A stretch of 62,420 nucleotides of DNA from Pseudomonas sp. GM79 (GCF_000282495.1 NZ_AKJE01000037.1:1-62420), one strand, 5' to 3'. Counted from the first letter of the stretch, positions 50,734 to 60,811 are shown. A program made the numbers and translations. The notes: generated from the sequence alone by a model not told the origin.

Positions 50734-52110
50734 TTACATTTTCGGCATGCCGCCGCCGGGCAACATACCGCCCATGCCGCGCATCATTTTGGCCATTCCG
50801 CCTTTCGCGGAGAACTTCTTCATCATCTTCTGCATCTGCTTGTGCTGCTTGATCAAGCGGCCGATGTCCTGCACCTGAGTACCGGAACCCATGGCGATCC
50901 GGCGCTTGCGCGAACCGCTGATCAGCTCAGGGTCGCGGCGCTCGGCCGGGGTCATGGAGTTGATGATGGCTTCCATCTGCTTGAACTGTTTCTCTGCCGC
51001 GCCCTGGGCGTTGCCCATTTGCGCCAGATTCACGCCGCCCATGTTCGGCAGTTTGTCCATGAGGCCGCCGAGGCCGCCCATGTTTTTCATCTGTTGCAGC
51101 TGATCGCGGAAGTCTTCGAGGTCGAAGCCCTTGCCCTTCTTCAGCTTCTTGGCCAGTTTATCGGCCTTGTCTTTGTCGAGGGTCTGTTCGGCCTGCTCGA
51201 TCAGGCTGAGCACGTCACCCATGCCGAGGATGCGCGACGCAATACGCTCAGGATGGAACGGTTCGAGCGCTTCGCTCTTCTCGCCCATACCGATGAACTT
51301 GATCGGCTTGCCGGTGATGGCTCGTACCGACAACGCGGCACCGCCACGGGCATCGCCGTCGACTTTGGTCAGGATCACACCGGTCAGCGGCAGCGCATCG
51401 CCGAAAGCCTTGGCCGTGTTGGCGGCGTCCTGGCCAGTCATGGCATCGACCACGAACAGGGTTTCAACCGGGTTGATCGCGGCATGCAGCGCCTTGATCT
51501 CGCCCATCATCTCTTCGTCGATGTGCAGACGACCGGCGGTATCGACGATAACCACGTCAATGAATTTCAGTTTTGCTTCTTTAATAGCAGCTTGCGCGAT
51601 GTCGACCGGCTTCTGGCTCAGGTCGGACGGGAAGAAGGTAACGCCAACTTCACCCGCGAGCATTTCAAGCTGCTTGATCGCCGCCGGACGGTAAACGTCC
51701 GCGGACACAACCATGACCGACTTCTTCTTGCGCTCTTTAAGGAAGCGCGCCAGTTTGCCGGCGGTGGTGGTTTTACCCGCACCCTGCAGACCGGCCATCA
51801 ACACGACGGCAGGAGGAACGGCGCTCAGGTTCAGGTCTTCGTTGGCCGCGCCCATCAGGCTTTCGAGTTCGGCCTGGACGATTTTCACGAAGGCCTGGCC
51901 CGGCGTCAGGCTGCGTGACACCTCGGTGCCGACAGCGCGTTCCTTGACCGAATTGACGAAGTCTTTGACCACCGGCAAGGCGACGTCGGCTTCGAGCAGC
52001 GCCATGCGCACTTCGCGCAGGGTGTCTTTGATGTTGTCTTCGGTCAGTTTGGCTTTGCCGGTGACATGGCGCAGCGTCTGCGAGAGACGGTCGGTTAAGT
52101 TTTCAAACAT
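50734..52110 (-). CDS. ffh: Signal recognition particle protein Ffh
   Basis: Ffh (458 aa) binds 4.5S RNA and signal sequences and delivers ribosomes to FtsY. The NG domain has the P-loop GLQGAGKTTTAGKLA near 108 and DTAGRLHID near 190; the Met-rich M domain (about 300-458) ends in GGMLPGGGMPKM. It is divergent from the membrane protein pair that follows. Confidence 0.98.
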   Translation of the reverse strand: MFENLTDRLSQTLRHVTGKAKLTEDNIKDTLREVRMALLEADVALPVVKDFVNSVKERAVGTEVSRSLTPGQAFVKIVQAELESLMGAANEDLNLSAVPPAVVLMAGLQGAGKTTTAGKLARFLKERKKKSVMVVSADVYRPAAIKQLEMLAGEVGVTFFPSDLSQKPVDIAQAAIKEAKLKFIDVVIVDTAGRLHIDEEMMGEIKALHAAINPVETLFVVDAMTGQDAANTAKAFGDALPLTGVILTKVDGDARGGAALSVRAITGKPIKFIGMGEKSEALEPFHPERIASRILGMGDVLSLIEQAEQTLDKDKADKLAKKLKKGKGFDLEDFRDQLQQMKNMGGLGGLMDKLPNMGGVNLAQMGNAQGAAEKQFKQMEAIINSMTPAERRDPELISGSRKRRIAMGSGTQVQDIGRLIKQHKQMQKMMKKFSAKGGMAKMMRGMGGMLPGGGMPKM

Positions 52111-52320
52111 TGCGCGATCCTTTCAGGCCCTGTGTAGACCGGGATAATGGCGGCCCAGACCGGAATAAACATGTGCTCGGCGAGCCTGCGGCGTGGGCAG
52201 GTCGCGGATTATAGCGAAGACTGCGTCTGGCGGACACCTCGCCGTCAGGTTGCATGGTCTTTCGTGCTATGGGGGTTCTATGCCAAACTCAGCGCCTTTC
52301 GGGCTTGCCTAACAGGATTT

Positions 52321-53133
52321 ATGCTCCCCTTGTCACCCAGTTTGCTTACCACCCTCGCCGCCGCCTGCTTATATGCCGCTGCGACCCTCTATCAAGGCAC
52401 TCGTCTGGCCACCGGCGCCAAGGCGAACAAGCGCCTGCTGGTCACGCTCGGTGTGCTGGCCGTGCTGGCTCACAGCGTCAGCCTGATCACCTATCTGCTG
52501 ACACCGATCGGCCTGGCCCTGGACTTTTTCAGCGCCGCCAGCCTGATTGCCGCAGCGGTCATCGCCCTGACCCTGCTGGCCTGCTCGCGGATTCCGGTGG
52601 AAAACCTGCTGCTATTGCTGTTCCCGCTGGGCGCCGCCACCGTGGTACTGGCACAGTTCGCCCCCGCCGGTACGGTGCAGATCATTGACGAAGCACCAGG
52701 CATTCTCGCCCACATCCTCTTGTCGATCCTCGCTTACGGCATGTTCACCATTGCCGTGTTCCAGTCTTTGCTGCTGCTGGTTCAGGACCATCAGCTCAAA
52801 CACAAGCATCCATCCGGGCTGATCAAGAACTTCCCGCCGCTGCAAACCATGGAAAGCCTGCTGTTTGGTTTCCTCTGGGCCGGCTGGAGCCTGCTTTCGT
52901 TGTCGCTGATCTCCGGCTGGCTGTTCGTCGAGAACCTGTTCGCCCAGCACCTGGTGCATAAAACCCTGTTGGCGTGCCTGGCCTGGATCGTGTTCAGCGT
53001 GCTGCTTTGGGGGCGTAACCGCCTCGGCTGGCGCGGACACAAAGCCATCCGCTGGACCCTTGCCGGTTTTTGCCTGCTGATGCTGGCGTACTTCGGCAGC
53101 AAGCTGGTCCGCGAATACATTCTGCATATCTGA
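52321..53133 (+). CDS. YpjD-like inner membrane protein of the cytochrome c assembly family
   Basis: A 270-residue protein with about eight membrane helices and the CcsA/HemX-type pattern (GWSLLSLSLISGWLFVEN near 195). E. coli ypjD occupies the same position, divergent from ffh and before corB. A role in haem or cytochrome assembly is only suggested by the family. I chose ATG 52321 with AGGA upstream; the open frame extends 58 codons back into the promoter region. Confidence 0.85.
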   Translation: MLPLSPSLLTTLAAACLYAAATLYQGTRLATGAKANKRLLVTLGVLAVLAHSVSLITYLLTPIGLALDFFSAASLIAAAVIALTLLACSRIPVENLLLLLFPLGAATVVLAQFAPAGTVQIIDEAPGILAHILLSILAYGMFTIAVFQSLLLLVQDHQLKHKHPSGLIKNFPPLQTMESLLFGFLWAGWSLLSLSLISGWLFVENLFAQHLVHKTLLACLAWIVFSVLLWGRNRLGWRGHKAIRWTLAGFCLLMLAYFGSKLVREYILHI

Positions 53134-53145
53134 CGGGCGGCATTA

Positions 53146-54390
53146 ATGGACGACTTGCCCATAGGGCCGATGCTCGCGGTGCTGGCCCTGCTGATTTTAT
53201 GGTCGGGGCTGTTTACCGCCATCGAAATTGCACAACAGCAGCTGCTGGCCCAGCGCACGGCCTCGCGTTCGAGCGACAAACCCGTGGCGAAGCTGAGCTT
53301 CCCGCTCAACAGCCTGATCCTCTGCAACACACTGTGCCGCGCGCTGGTAGTGGTCATCAGCACCTTGCTGGCGATTTTCACCTGGGCACAAAACGGTCCA
53401 TGGATTGCCTGCCTCGGTGCCAGCGCGGTGCTGCTGGTGTTCGCCGACTATCTGCCACGCACCCTTGCCATGCGCTATCCAGATGCTGTCCTGAGCCTGG
53501 GCAACACACTGCTCGGCATACCGTTGAAAATCGTCTACCCGGCTGCCTGGCTACTCAATGCCATCAGCCAACTGCTGATGCGACCATTCGCCCGCAAAAT
53601 CAATGTGGTGCAGCAAAGCGAAGACGAGGTACCGGCAGATCGGCACGACGATCACGAACACGCCGCCACTCGCCCGCATTCGCTGTCAGGTATCCACGCG
53701 CTGGATAACATCACGGTCAACGATATTCTGGTACCGCGCAGTGAGGTCGACGGAATCAATCTGGACGATTCCCTCGAAGAAATCATCGAGCAACTGCGCC
53801 ATAACAGACGCACCCGCCTGCCGGTATTCCACAGCGACATCAATCAGGTCGAAGCGGTGCTCAACACCCGACAGATCCGTCATTTACTACCGGATTCAAG
53901 CCTGACCCGGGAAGCGCTGCTGGCCGCCAGTCACGAACCGTACTTCGTACCGGAAAGCACCCCGCTGCAGCTGCAATTGCTGAACTTCCACAAGCAGCAG
54001 CGGCGTTTGGGCATGGTGGTCGACGAGTACGGCGAAGTGCTGGGCATCGTGACCCTGGAAGACATTCTCGAAGAAATCGTCGGTGAGTTCGAAAGCCAAC
54101 ACAGCCTGGATAATCCGCACATCCATCCGCAGGCCGATGGGCGCCTGGTCATCGAGGGTGCGGCATCGATTCGTGAATTGAACAAGAGCCTTGGCTGGCA
54201 TCTGCCCAGTGATGGTCCGAAAACCCTCAACGGGTTGGTGACCGAGGCGCTGGAAACGATTCCGGACAGTGCGGTTTGCCTGAAGATCGGGCGTTATCGG
54301 CTGGAGATTCTGGAGACGGAAGACAATCGCGTCACGCGCGTGTTGATTTGGCATACCAGTTCGACGCCTGCGATTGCCTCTAGCCGTTAG
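53146..54390 (+). CDS. CNNM/CorB-like membrane protein with CBS domains
   Basis: A 414-residue inner membrane protein: DUF21 transmembrane region (1-145), two CBS domains (about 185-305, with NDILVPRSEVDGI and VTLEDILEEIVGEFE), and a CorC/HlyC C-terminal domain. It resembles E. coli CorB (YfjD), linked to magnesium or cobalt efflux. It follows the YpjD-like gene after 12 bases. Transport function is by family. Confidence 0.85.
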   Translation: MDDLPIGPMLAVLALLILWSGLFTAIEIAQQQLLAQRTASRSSDKPVAKLSFPLNSLILCNTLCRALVVVISTLLAIFTWAQNGPWIACLGASAVLLVFADYLPRTLAMRYPDAVLSLGNTLLGIPLKIVYPAAWLLNAISQLLMRPFARKINVVQQSEDEVPADRHDDHEHAATRPHSLSGIHALDNITVNDILVPRSEVDGINLDDSLEEIIEQLRHNRRTRLPVFHSDINQVEAVLNTRQIRHLLPDSSLTREALLAASHEPYFVPESTPLQLQLLNFHKQQRRLGMVVDEYGEVLGIVTLEDILEEIVGEFESQHSLDNPHIHPQADGRLVIEGAASIRELNKSLGWHLPSDGPKTLNGLVTEALETIPDSAVCLKIGRYRLEILETEDNRVTRVLIWHTSSTPAIASSR

Positions 54391-54396
54391 ATAGTT

Positions 54397-54490
54397 AAAA
54401 GATCGCAGCCTCGCTTCGCTCGACAGCTCCTACAGTTTGGAATGCGTTCCTTTGTAGGAGCTGTCGAGCGAAGCGAGGCTGCGATCTTTT
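54397..54490. repeat. Palindromic repeat, family 2, variant core
   Basis: AAAAGATCGCAGCCTCG... left arm and exact complement ending CGATCTTTT. The core differs from the common type (CGCTTCGCTCGACAG instead of TTCGGCAG) but both arms changed together. It begins six bases after the CorB-like gene. Confidence 0.85.
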
Positions 54491-54505
54491 TCAATATCCA
54501 TGCCC

Positions 54506-54535
54506 TTGTTAGATCGTTAGCCGCCTTCCTATAAT
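54506..54535 (+). promoter_or_regulatory. Possible sigma-70 promoter upstream of the MHS permease gene
   Basis: TTGTTA (54506-54511) and TATAAT (54530-54535) are 18 bases apart. The remaining leader to 54733 holds no gene that I recognise. Confidence 0.4.
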
Positions 54536-54733
54536 CAAGCCGCTTACCCGAGCCCCCGCCGAACCACGTGCTTACCCCGCGCGCAGCAGGTTCCGGCCAG
54601 ATCATCGACAATATCCGCACCACTGCGACGACTGTTCCTACCTTGAACAGCGACCGTATCTCAACCCACATCCCTGGGTATTCGACCATAATAATTCGCT
54701 CCACTGGGGCACATGACTGTCAGGGATTACCGC

Positions 54734-56050
54734 ATGACGACCAGCACAACGTTCAGCGACACCGCACCTGTCCAACCGACCAACTCCGCCACCCGAGTAG
54801 CCACCGCGAGTTTCATCGGCACGGCCATCGAGTTCTACGACTTCTACGTCTACGCCACTGCGGCAGCGCTGGTGATCGGGCCGGTGTTCTTTCCGCAGAC
54901 CTCCGGCACCGCCCAGATGCTGTCGGCGTTCCTCACCTTCGGTATCGCCTTCCTTGCGCGGCCACTGGGTTCGGCGCTATTCGGCCACTTCGGTGACCGC
55001 ATCGGGCGTAAATCGACACTGGTCGCCTCCCTGCTGCTGATGGGCGTGTGCACCACGTTGATCGGCGTGCTGCCGGGTTACGACAGCATTGGCGCCTGGG
55101 CGCCGATCCTGCTTTGCGTGCTGCGCTTCGGCCAGGGCCTGGGGCTGGGCGGTGAATGGGGCGGCGCCGCATTGCTGGCCACTGAGAACGCGCCCAAAGG
55201 CAAGCGCGCCTGGTACGGCATGTTCCCGCAACTCGGCCCATCGATCGGGTTTCTGGCGGCCAACGGCCTGTTCCTGACCCTGGCCATGAGCCTGAACGAC
55301 GAGCAGTTCCGTTCGTGGGGCTGGCGAATTCCGTTCCTGCTCAGTGCCGCGCTGGTGATGGTGGGCCTGTATGTGCGCCTCAAGCTCCACGAAACCCCGG
55401 TATTCGCCAATGCCATGGCTCGTCAGGAACGGGTGAAGATCCCGCTGGTCGAGCTGTTCAGCCAATACTGGGCGCCGATGCTGCTGGGTGCCGGGGCGAT
55501 GGTGGTGTGTTACGCGCTGTTCTATATCTCGACGGTGTTTTCGCTGAGCTATGGTGTTTCTACGCTCGGCTACACCCGCGAAACCTTCCTCGCCCTGCTG
55601 TGTTTCGCCGTGCTGTTCATGGCGGCCGCGACACCGCTATCGGCTTGGGCGAGTGATCGTTTCGGGCGCAAACCGGTGCTGATCATCGGCGGCGTGCTGG
55701 CGATTCTGTCCGGATTCCTCATGGAACCGCTGCTGACCCAAGGCTCGACCCGGGGTGTGGCGCTGTTCCTGTGCATTGAACTGTTTCTGATGGGCGTGAC
55801 GTTTGCGCCGATGGGTGCACTGCTGCCGGAGCTGTTTCCGACCCGCGTGCGCTATACCGGCGCGTCGGCGGCCTACAATCTGGGCGGCATTGTCGGAGCC
55901 TCAGCGGCGCCGTTCTTTGCGCAGAAACTGGTGGCGATGGGCGGTTTGAGTTATGTCGGCGGGTATGTGTCGGGGGCGGCGGTGCTGAGCTTGATCGCGG
56001 TGCTGTGCCTGAAGGAGACGCGGCATAACGATTTGAATCGGGTTGCCTGA
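54734..56050 (+). CDS. MFS transporter, metabolite:H+ symporter (MHS) family
   Basis: A 438-residue permease with 12 predicted helices. ATAIEFYDFYVYATAAAL near 30 and the GHFGDRIGRKSTL loop near 90 are typical of the MHS group (ProP, ShiA, KgtP). RFGQGLGLGGEWGGAAL near 135 is also diagnostic. Substrates in this group include shikimate, citrate, proline and others; the sequence does not decide. ATG 54734 has AGGGA seven bases upstream. Confidence 0.88.
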   Translation: MTTSTTFSDTAPVQPTNSATRVATASFIGTAIEFYDFYVYATAAALVIGPVFFPQTSGTAQMLSAFLTFGIAFLARPLGSALFGHFGDRIGRKSTLVASLLLMGVCTTLIGVLPGYDSIGAWAPILLCVLRFGQGLGLGGEWGGAALLATENAPKGKRAWYGMFPQLGPSIGFLAANGLFLTLAMSLNDEQFRSWGWRIPFLLSAALVMVGLYVRLKLHETPVFANAMARQERVKIPLVELFSQYWAPMLLGAGAMVVCYALFYISTVFSLSYGVSTLGYTRETFLALLCFAVLFMAAATPLSAWASDRFGRKPVLIIGGVLAILSGFLMEPLLTQGSTRGVALFLCIELFLMGVTFAPMGALLPELFPTRVRYTGASAAYNLGGIVGASAAPFFAQKLVAMGGLSYVGGYVSGAAVLSLIAVLCLKETRHNDLNRVA

Positions 56051-56071
56051 AGAAAAAGCAAAAGCAAAAGC

Positions 56072-56147
56072 TTCGCGAGCAAGCCCGCTCCCACATTGGA
56101 TTTTGAGTGCACACAAAATCCAATGTGGGAGCGGGCTTGCTCGCGAA
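56072..56147. repeat. REP-type inverted repeat, family 1
   Basis: Arms TTCGCGAGCAAGCCCGC... and complement. Its loop is itself palindromic (ATTGGATTTT...AAAATCCAAT), so the whole element is a nearly uninterrupted hairpin. Confidence 0.9.
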
Positions 56148-56160
56148 TGCCGCGCCTCGG

Positions 56161-57342
56161 TTACAGCTCTACAACAACAGCTTGAGAAGCACGGGTCGCT
56201 TTAGCCCGTGCAGCCTCGATCGACTCATCACGCGCCAACGCCACACCCATCCGACGCTGGCCATTGACCTCAGGCTTGCCGAACAGACGCAACGCGGTAT
56301 CCGGCTCGCTCAACGCAGCGCCCAAATTGGCGAATGCGGTTTGAGTCGACTGCCCTTCCACCAGAATCACCGCCGAAGCCGAAGGCCCGAACTGACGAAT
56401 CAATGGAATCGGCAGGCCCAGGATCGCCCGTGCGTGCAGCGCGAACTGCGACAGGTCCTGGGAAATCAGGGTCACCAGACCGGTGTCATGCGGGCGCGGC
56501 GAGACTTCGCTGAACCAGACCTGATCACCTTTGATGAACAACTCGACGCCAAACAGACCACGGCCACCCAAGGCTTCGGTCACCGCTTTGGCAACGCGCT
56601 CGGATTCAGCCAGAGCAACCGGGCTCATGGCTTGTGGCTGCCAGGATTCCTGATAGTCGCCCTTCTCCTGACGGTGACCAACCGGCGCACAGAACGTGGT
56701 GCCGCCAACGTGACGCACGGTCAGCAGGGTGATTTCGTAGTCGAAATCGATGAAGCCTTCGATGATCACGCGACCTTTACCGGCGCGGCCACCTTCTTGA
56801 GCGTAATCCCATGCCTTGCGCACATCATCAACGCTGCGCAGCAGGCTCTGGCCTTTGCCCGAGGAACTCATGACCGGTTTGACCACGCATGGGAAACCCA
56901 GATCGTCGACAGCCTTGCTGTAGTCCTCGAAGGTGTCGGCGAAGTAGTACGGCGACGTTGGCAGGCCCAGCTCTTCAGCGGCCAGGCGACGGATGCCTTC
57001 GCGGTTCATGGTCAGCTGCGCGGCGCGAGCGGTCGGAACCACGGTGAAGCCTTCGGACTCCAGCTCCACCAGGGTCGCGGTGGCGATGGCTTCGATTTCC
57101 GGCACGATGAAGTCCGGCTTTTCGGCTTCGATCACTGCACGCAAGGCGGCACCGTCGAGCATGTTGATCACATGGCTGCGATGGGCGACTTGCATGGCCG
57201 GCGCATTGGCGTAGCGATCCACAGCAATCACTTCAACGCCCAGGCGTTGCAGCTCGATCACCACTTCCTTGCCCAACTCACCACAGCCACACAGCAATAC
57301 GCGGGTCGCGGTTGGCGACAATGGAGTTCCGATACGGGTCAT
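56161..57342 (-). CDS. purT: Formate-dependent phosphoribosylglycinamide formyltransferase PurT
   Basis: PurT (393 aa) formylates GAR with formate and ATP in purine synthesis, a folate-free alternative to PurN. ATP-grasp features: [17 protein letters not shown] near 19, [14 protein letters not shown] near 150 and [14 protein letters not shown] near 265. Monocistronic. Confidence 0.97.
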   Translation of the reverse strand: MTRIGTPLSPTATRVLLCGCGELGKEVVIELQRLGVEVIAVDRYANAPAMQVAHRSHVINMLDGAALRAVIEAEKPDFIVPEIEAIATATLVELESEGFTVVPTARAAQLTMNREGIRRLAAEELGLPTSPYYFADTFEDYSKAVDDLGFPCVVKPVMSSSGKGQSLLRSVDDVRKAWDYAQEGGRAGKGRVIIEGFIDFDYEITLLTVRHVGGTTFCAPVGHRQEKGDYQESWQPQAMSPVALAESERVAKAVTEALGGRGLFGVELFIKGDQVWFSEVSPRPHDTGLVTLISQDLSQFALHARAILGLPIPLIRQFGPSASAVILVEGQSTQTAFANLGAALSEPDTALRLFGKPEVNGQRRMGVALARDESIEAARAKATRASQAVVVEL

Positions 57343-57441
57343 CTCAGGTCCTCAAGAAGCGGATCATCGAGGGATGCGGTGCCTGGCACGCTTCCCATGG
57401 GGAGAAAGCGCGGCATTTTACATGAACCTGAGGGTTTGGCT

Positions 57442-57909
57442 TCAGCTGACGACGGCCTGATTACGCAAGCGCCAGGCCATGATCAGCCACACGACTGTCA
57501 CACCTGCGAACTTCGAACCCATGGCGGTGAGGATCACGGCCGGAGTGAACGCATCGATCATACCGAAGAAGATGAAGGTGTCGAGGGGAATGCTCAGGGC
57601 CGAACTTATCCACAGGCGATCATGCAATGGTCGCTTGGTGATGCTGAACACCAGCCAGTCGATGCACTCGGACACCGCGAATGCGATCGCGCTGGCCAGT
57701 GCGATAGACGGGGCAGAAGTGACATAGGACAGCACCAACGCCACCAGCATCGCCGCAATCGCGCCATGGCCAAAGCGGGTTTGCACCATGTCCCGCAACA
57801 CGAATACCAAACCGCCCCAGGCTGACCAGATGATGTCCAGGTGCGGGGCGGTGGAAAAGGCGTAATTGATCAGCACGACGCTGCTGATGTAGGCGATCAG
57901 GAAGAGCAT
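57442..57909 (-). CDS. VUT-family (DUF165) integral membrane protein
   Basis: A 155-residue protein with about five membrane helices and the pattern of the vitamin or queuosine-precursor uptake family (FGMIDAFTPAVILTAMGSKF near 115; SECIDWLVF near 80). The family includes YhhQ, but this protein is shorter, and its substrate is unknown. I chose ATG 57909 because residues before it are polar and non-conserved; there is no good ribosome-binding site. Confidence 0.75.
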   Translation of the reverse strand: MLFLIAYISSVVLINYAFSTAPHLDIIWSAWGGLVFVLRDMVQTRFGHGAIAAMLVALVLSYVTSAPSIALASAIAFAVSECIDWLVFSITKRPLHDRLWISSALSIPLDTFIFFGMIDAFTPAVILTAMGSKFAGVTVVWLIMAWRLRNQAVVS

Positions 57910-57949
57910 GGGGGCGGGAGTACCTGTCGATTTTGGTGCACAGAGTACC

Positions 57950-58048
57950 GTAGGAGCTGACGAGTGCAACGAGGCTGCGATCTTTTGACGTTGTTTTTTA
58001 GAGGCCGGATCAAAAGATCGCAGCCTCGTTGCACTCGGCAGCTCCTAC
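57950..58048. repeat. Palindromic repeat, family 2, second variant core
   Basis: GTAGGAGCTGACGAGTGC left arm and complementary right arm ending CTAC at 58048, with core CCTCGTTGCACTCG. The right arm supplies the TAG stop codon of the DUF1289 gene (58045-58047). Confidence 0.83.
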
Positions 58049-58260
58049 AGGTCTGGTGTTTTGCCCAACATCCAGATCAACCCACTCGACTTCGCCCGCT
58101 CATGACACAACCCCAACACCTTGCGCCGCTCTGCGTTGTCCATCCGGCTCCAGCGGGTGATTTCTTCCACCGTGCGCTGACATCCGGTGCAAATGTCATC
58201 CTCATCCAGCGCACAAATGTTCACGCATGGCGATGGAACAGGTCGCTCAGTGGTGCTCAT
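58045..58260 (-). CDS. DUF1289 family small Cys-rich protein
   Basis: A 71-residue protein with [16 protein letters not shown] near 12-27, the four-Cys motif of DUF1289, likely to bind metal. Its function is unknown. ATGA overlap with the stop of the carbonic anhydrase gene (58257-58260) shows coupling. The stop codon lies in a palindromic repeat, so the C-terminal end may have been reset when the repeat inserted. Confidence 0.85.
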   Translation of the reverse strand: MSTTERPVPSPCVNICALDEDDICTGCQRTVEEITRWSRMDNAERRKVLGLCHERAKSSGLIWMLGKTPDL

Positions 58261-58781
58261 TCTTCCTGCTCGACCAGATCGCGGGCGTAGCGCTGCGAGT
58301 TGTGCACATAGTGAGCGGCGCTGGCTTCGAGCATCTTCTTTTGCGGCTCGGTCAACTCGCGCACGACCTTGCCCGGTGACCCCATGACCAGCGAACCGTC
58401 CGGAATTTCCTTGCCCTCACCGATCAGCGAGTTGGCGCCAATGATGCAGTTCTTGCCGATTTTCGCGCCGTTGAGAATCACCGCATTAATACCGATCAGG
58501 CTGTAATCGCCCACCGTACAGCCGTGAAGCATCGCGTTGTGGCCGATGGTCACGCCGGTGCCAATGGTCAGCGGGTAGCCCATGTCGGTGTGCATTACTG
58601 TGCCGTCCTGCACGTTGCTGTTCTTGCCGATCAGGATCAGTTCGTTGTCGCCACGCAACACGGCGTTGAACCAGACGTTGGCGCCCTCTTCCAGTTTGAC
58701 CTTGCCCACCAGCACGGCATTGGGGGCGACCCAACTCTGCGGATGGGTGTCGACGCGGGCGTCGCCCAGGCGGTATTTCAT
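58257..58781 (-). CDS. Gamma-class carbonic anhydrase family protein
   Basis: A 174-residue left-handed beta-helix protein (YrdA/CaiE-like). Hexapeptide repeats run from [13 protein letters not shown] to about 130. Zinc-type His residues lie in VMHTDMGY near 65 and [11 protein letters not shown] near 82-87. Activity as a carbonic anhydrase in this subgroup is uncertain. Confidence 0.87.
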   Translation of the reverse strand: MKYRLGDARVDTHPQSWVAPNAVLVGKVKLEEGANVWFNAVLRGDNELILIGKNSNVQDGTVMHTDMGYPLTIGTGVTIGHNAMLHGCTVGDYSLIGINAVILNGAKIGKNCIIGANSLIGEGKEIPDGSLVMGSPGKVVRELTEPQKKMLEASAAHYVHNSQRYARDLVEQEE

Positions 58782-58837
58782 CTTATTGTCCTCAAAGGCT
58801 CAGGCAGCCGCAGACTCATGCCATGCGAACGATGGCT

Positions 58838-59437
58838 TCAGGTGTTGATAAAACTCTTGGGTGGTTGATGCAGGCTGATTTTCGCGTCATAGAGCAGGTT
58901 GATCAACTCGACAATCATGATCGCCGTCAGCCCCCAGATCTTGTACTCGCCATAACGGTAGCTCGGCACGTACCAACTGTGGCCCTGATAGTCGATGCGG
59001 TGAGTGTGCTCTCGCGGGTCTTTGCGGAAGAACTCCAGCGGCACACTGAACACCGCGGCGATCTCGGCATCATTGGCCTGGTATTCGACGAAATCCGGAA
59101 TCACGCCGACATAGGGCGTGACCTTGATGCCGTGCAGGGAGATCAATGGGCTCAGTGGGCCGATCACTTCAACCAGCCCCGGCGGCAGGCCGATTTCTTC
59201 TTCGGCTTCGCGCAGGGCGGTAAAAATCAGGTCAGGGTCTTCGGGGTCGCGTCGACCGCCGGGAAAGGCAACTTCGCCGCCATGGGTCGAAAGCCCGCTG
59301 GCGCGAAGGGTTAGCACCAGTTCCGGTTCGTCACTGCGCGTGATGGGCACCAATACCGCGGCTTCGGGGAAACGTCGGTCGGTTTCCAGCGTACGCGGCG
59401 TGTGATTGCTTACCCGGTGCAGTAGCTCGTCCAGCAT
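58838..59437 (-). CDS. CoA pyrophosphatase, Nudix family (NudL-like)
   Basis: A 199-residue hydrolase. The UPF0035 signature LLTLRASGLSTHGGE-like (here VLTLRASGLSTHGGE) near 40 and the Nudix box GGRRDPEDP...REAEEEIGL near 60-80 are typical of enzymes cleaving CoA to phosphopantetheine and 3',5'-ADP. It is divergent from the second Nudix gene. Confidence 0.9.
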   Translation of the reverse strand: MLDELLHRVSNHTPRTLETDRRFPEAAVLVPITRSDEPELVLTLRASGLSTHGGEVAFPGGRRDPEDPDLIFTALREAEEEIGLPPGLVEVIGPLSPLISLHGIKVTPYVGVIPDFVEYQANDAEIAAVFSVPLEFFRKDPREHTHRIDYQGHSWYVPSYRYGEYKIWGLTAIMIVELINLLYDAKISLHQPPKSFINT

Positions 59438-59583
59438 GAGTCTTCTCGATCTGTGCCTTACCCTGCATCATGCACCAATCGCATCGGCCGCCCAAGCCCC
59501 GAACAGCCTCATGTCGCGAAACGACAACTTGCCGACCGACACCGCTGCACGCCAAGATAGGCGCAGCATTCAGGAACCCAAGC

Positions 59584-60135
59584 ATGAAATTTTGCAGCCA
59601 GTGCGGCAACCCGGTAACCCAGCGCATTCCCGAAGGCGATTCGCGCCTGCGTTTTGTCTGCGACAGCTGTCATACCATCCATTACCAAAACCCCAATATC
59701 GTCGCCGGTTGCGTGCCGGTCTGGGGTTCGAAGGTGTTGCTGTGCCGTCGCGCCATCGAGCCACGGCGCGGTTACTGGACCCTGCCCGCCGGGTTCATGG
59801 AAAACGGTGAGACCATCGAGCAGGCCGCCATTCGCGAGACCGCCGAAGAAGCTTGTGCCCGCGTGCGTAACCTGAGTATCTATACGCTGATCGACGTGCC
59901 ACACATCAGCCAGGTGCATGTGTTCTTTCGCGCCGAGTTGGTGGACCTGGATTTTTCCGCGGGGCCCGAGAGCCTGGAAGTGCAACTGTTCGAAGAAGCC
60001 GACATCCCTTGGGGCGAACTGGCTTTCCGCACGGTGGGCCGTACCTTAGAATGCTTCTTCGCTGACCGGCGGACCGAGGTCTACCCCGTGCGGTCCGAAT
60101 CGATCCCGCCGCTCGTCCAGCCTGCCATCATTTAA
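59584..60135 (+). CDS. Nudix hydrolase with zinc ribbon
   Basis: A 183-residue protein: zinc ribbon with FCSQCGNPV (about 3) and VCDSCHTIHYQNP (about 25), then a Nudix domain with GFMENGETIEQAA and RETAEEA near 75-95. It resembles ADP-ribose or NADH pyrophosphatase relatives; the exact nucleotide substrate is not clear. ATG 59584 gives the family start MKFCSQCG. Confidence 0.88.
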   Translation: MKFCSQCGNPVTQRIPEGDSRLRFVCDSCHTIHYQNPNIVAGCVPVWGSKVLLCRRAIEPRRGYWTLPAGFMENGETIEQAAIRETAEEACARVRNLSIYTLIDVPHISQVHVFFRAELVDLDFSAGPESLEVQLFEEADIPWGELAFRTVGRTLECFFADRRTEVYPVRSESIPPLVQPAII

Positions 60136-60200
60136 AGCTGCTACACATAAAAGCACCTATAAAATAAATAGTCGCGACACCTCTTAGGGATATCGTTTCA

Positions 60201-60704
60201 ATGCGCTGGTTGCTTGCTGTTTTTTGCTTATCGTTCGTCACTGTCACTCAGGCTTCCTCCACGGAAACGCTGGATGGCAAAGTCATCGAAAAAGTTCTGG
60301 TTCTCAAATCAGCCCATCAATTGCAATTGATCAATGATGGCAAGCCGATCAAGACCTATCGCATTTCCTTGGGCAAACGCCCCAAGGGGCCGAAGCTGAT
60401 GGAGGGCGACAAGCGCACCCCCGAAGGCTTTTATTGGGTGGACTGGCGCAAGATCAGCGACCGTTTCAACCTGGCGATGCACATCTCCTACCCCAATATC
60501 AGCGACGCCGCCCGTGCCCGGCGCGAAGGCGTCGAGCCTGGCGGCATGATCATGATCCACGGCACCCCGGACACCGAAGACAACCCCGAAGACCTGTTCC
60601 ATACGCTGGACTGGACCGATGGCTGCATCGCCATGCGCAACATGGACATGCGCGAGGTTTGGGGTTTGGTGCCGGATGGCACGATGATTGAGATTCGCCC
60701 TTAA
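60201..60704 (+). CDS. Exported L,D-transpeptidase-like (YkuD) protein
   Basis: A 167-residue secreted protein with signal peptide LLAVFCLSFVTVTQASS. The YkuD domain shows KSAHQLQLINDG near 38, MIHGTPDT near 118 and the catalytic Cys in DWTDGCIAMRNMDM near 145. The usual SHGC is TDGC here, as in ErfK/YafK-like relatives. It may crosslink or trim peptidoglycan. Confidence 0.88.
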   Translation: MRWLLAVFCLSFVTVTQASSTETLDGKVIEKVLVLKSAHQLQLINDGKPIKTYRISLGKRPKGPKLMEGDKRTPEGFYWVDWRKISDRFNLAMHISYPNISDAARARREGVEPGGMIMIHGTPDTEDNPEDLFHTLDWTDGCIAMRNMDMREVWGLVPDGTMIEIRP

Positions 60705-60811
60705 CGGCAACCTTCAAGGCTGGCGAGGAGCTTTTGTGGCGAGGGGGTTGCCTGTGGTGATCTGCCCCCAAAATCAGGATTGGTATCCAACTTTTTGGTA
60801 CAGATCAAAGT

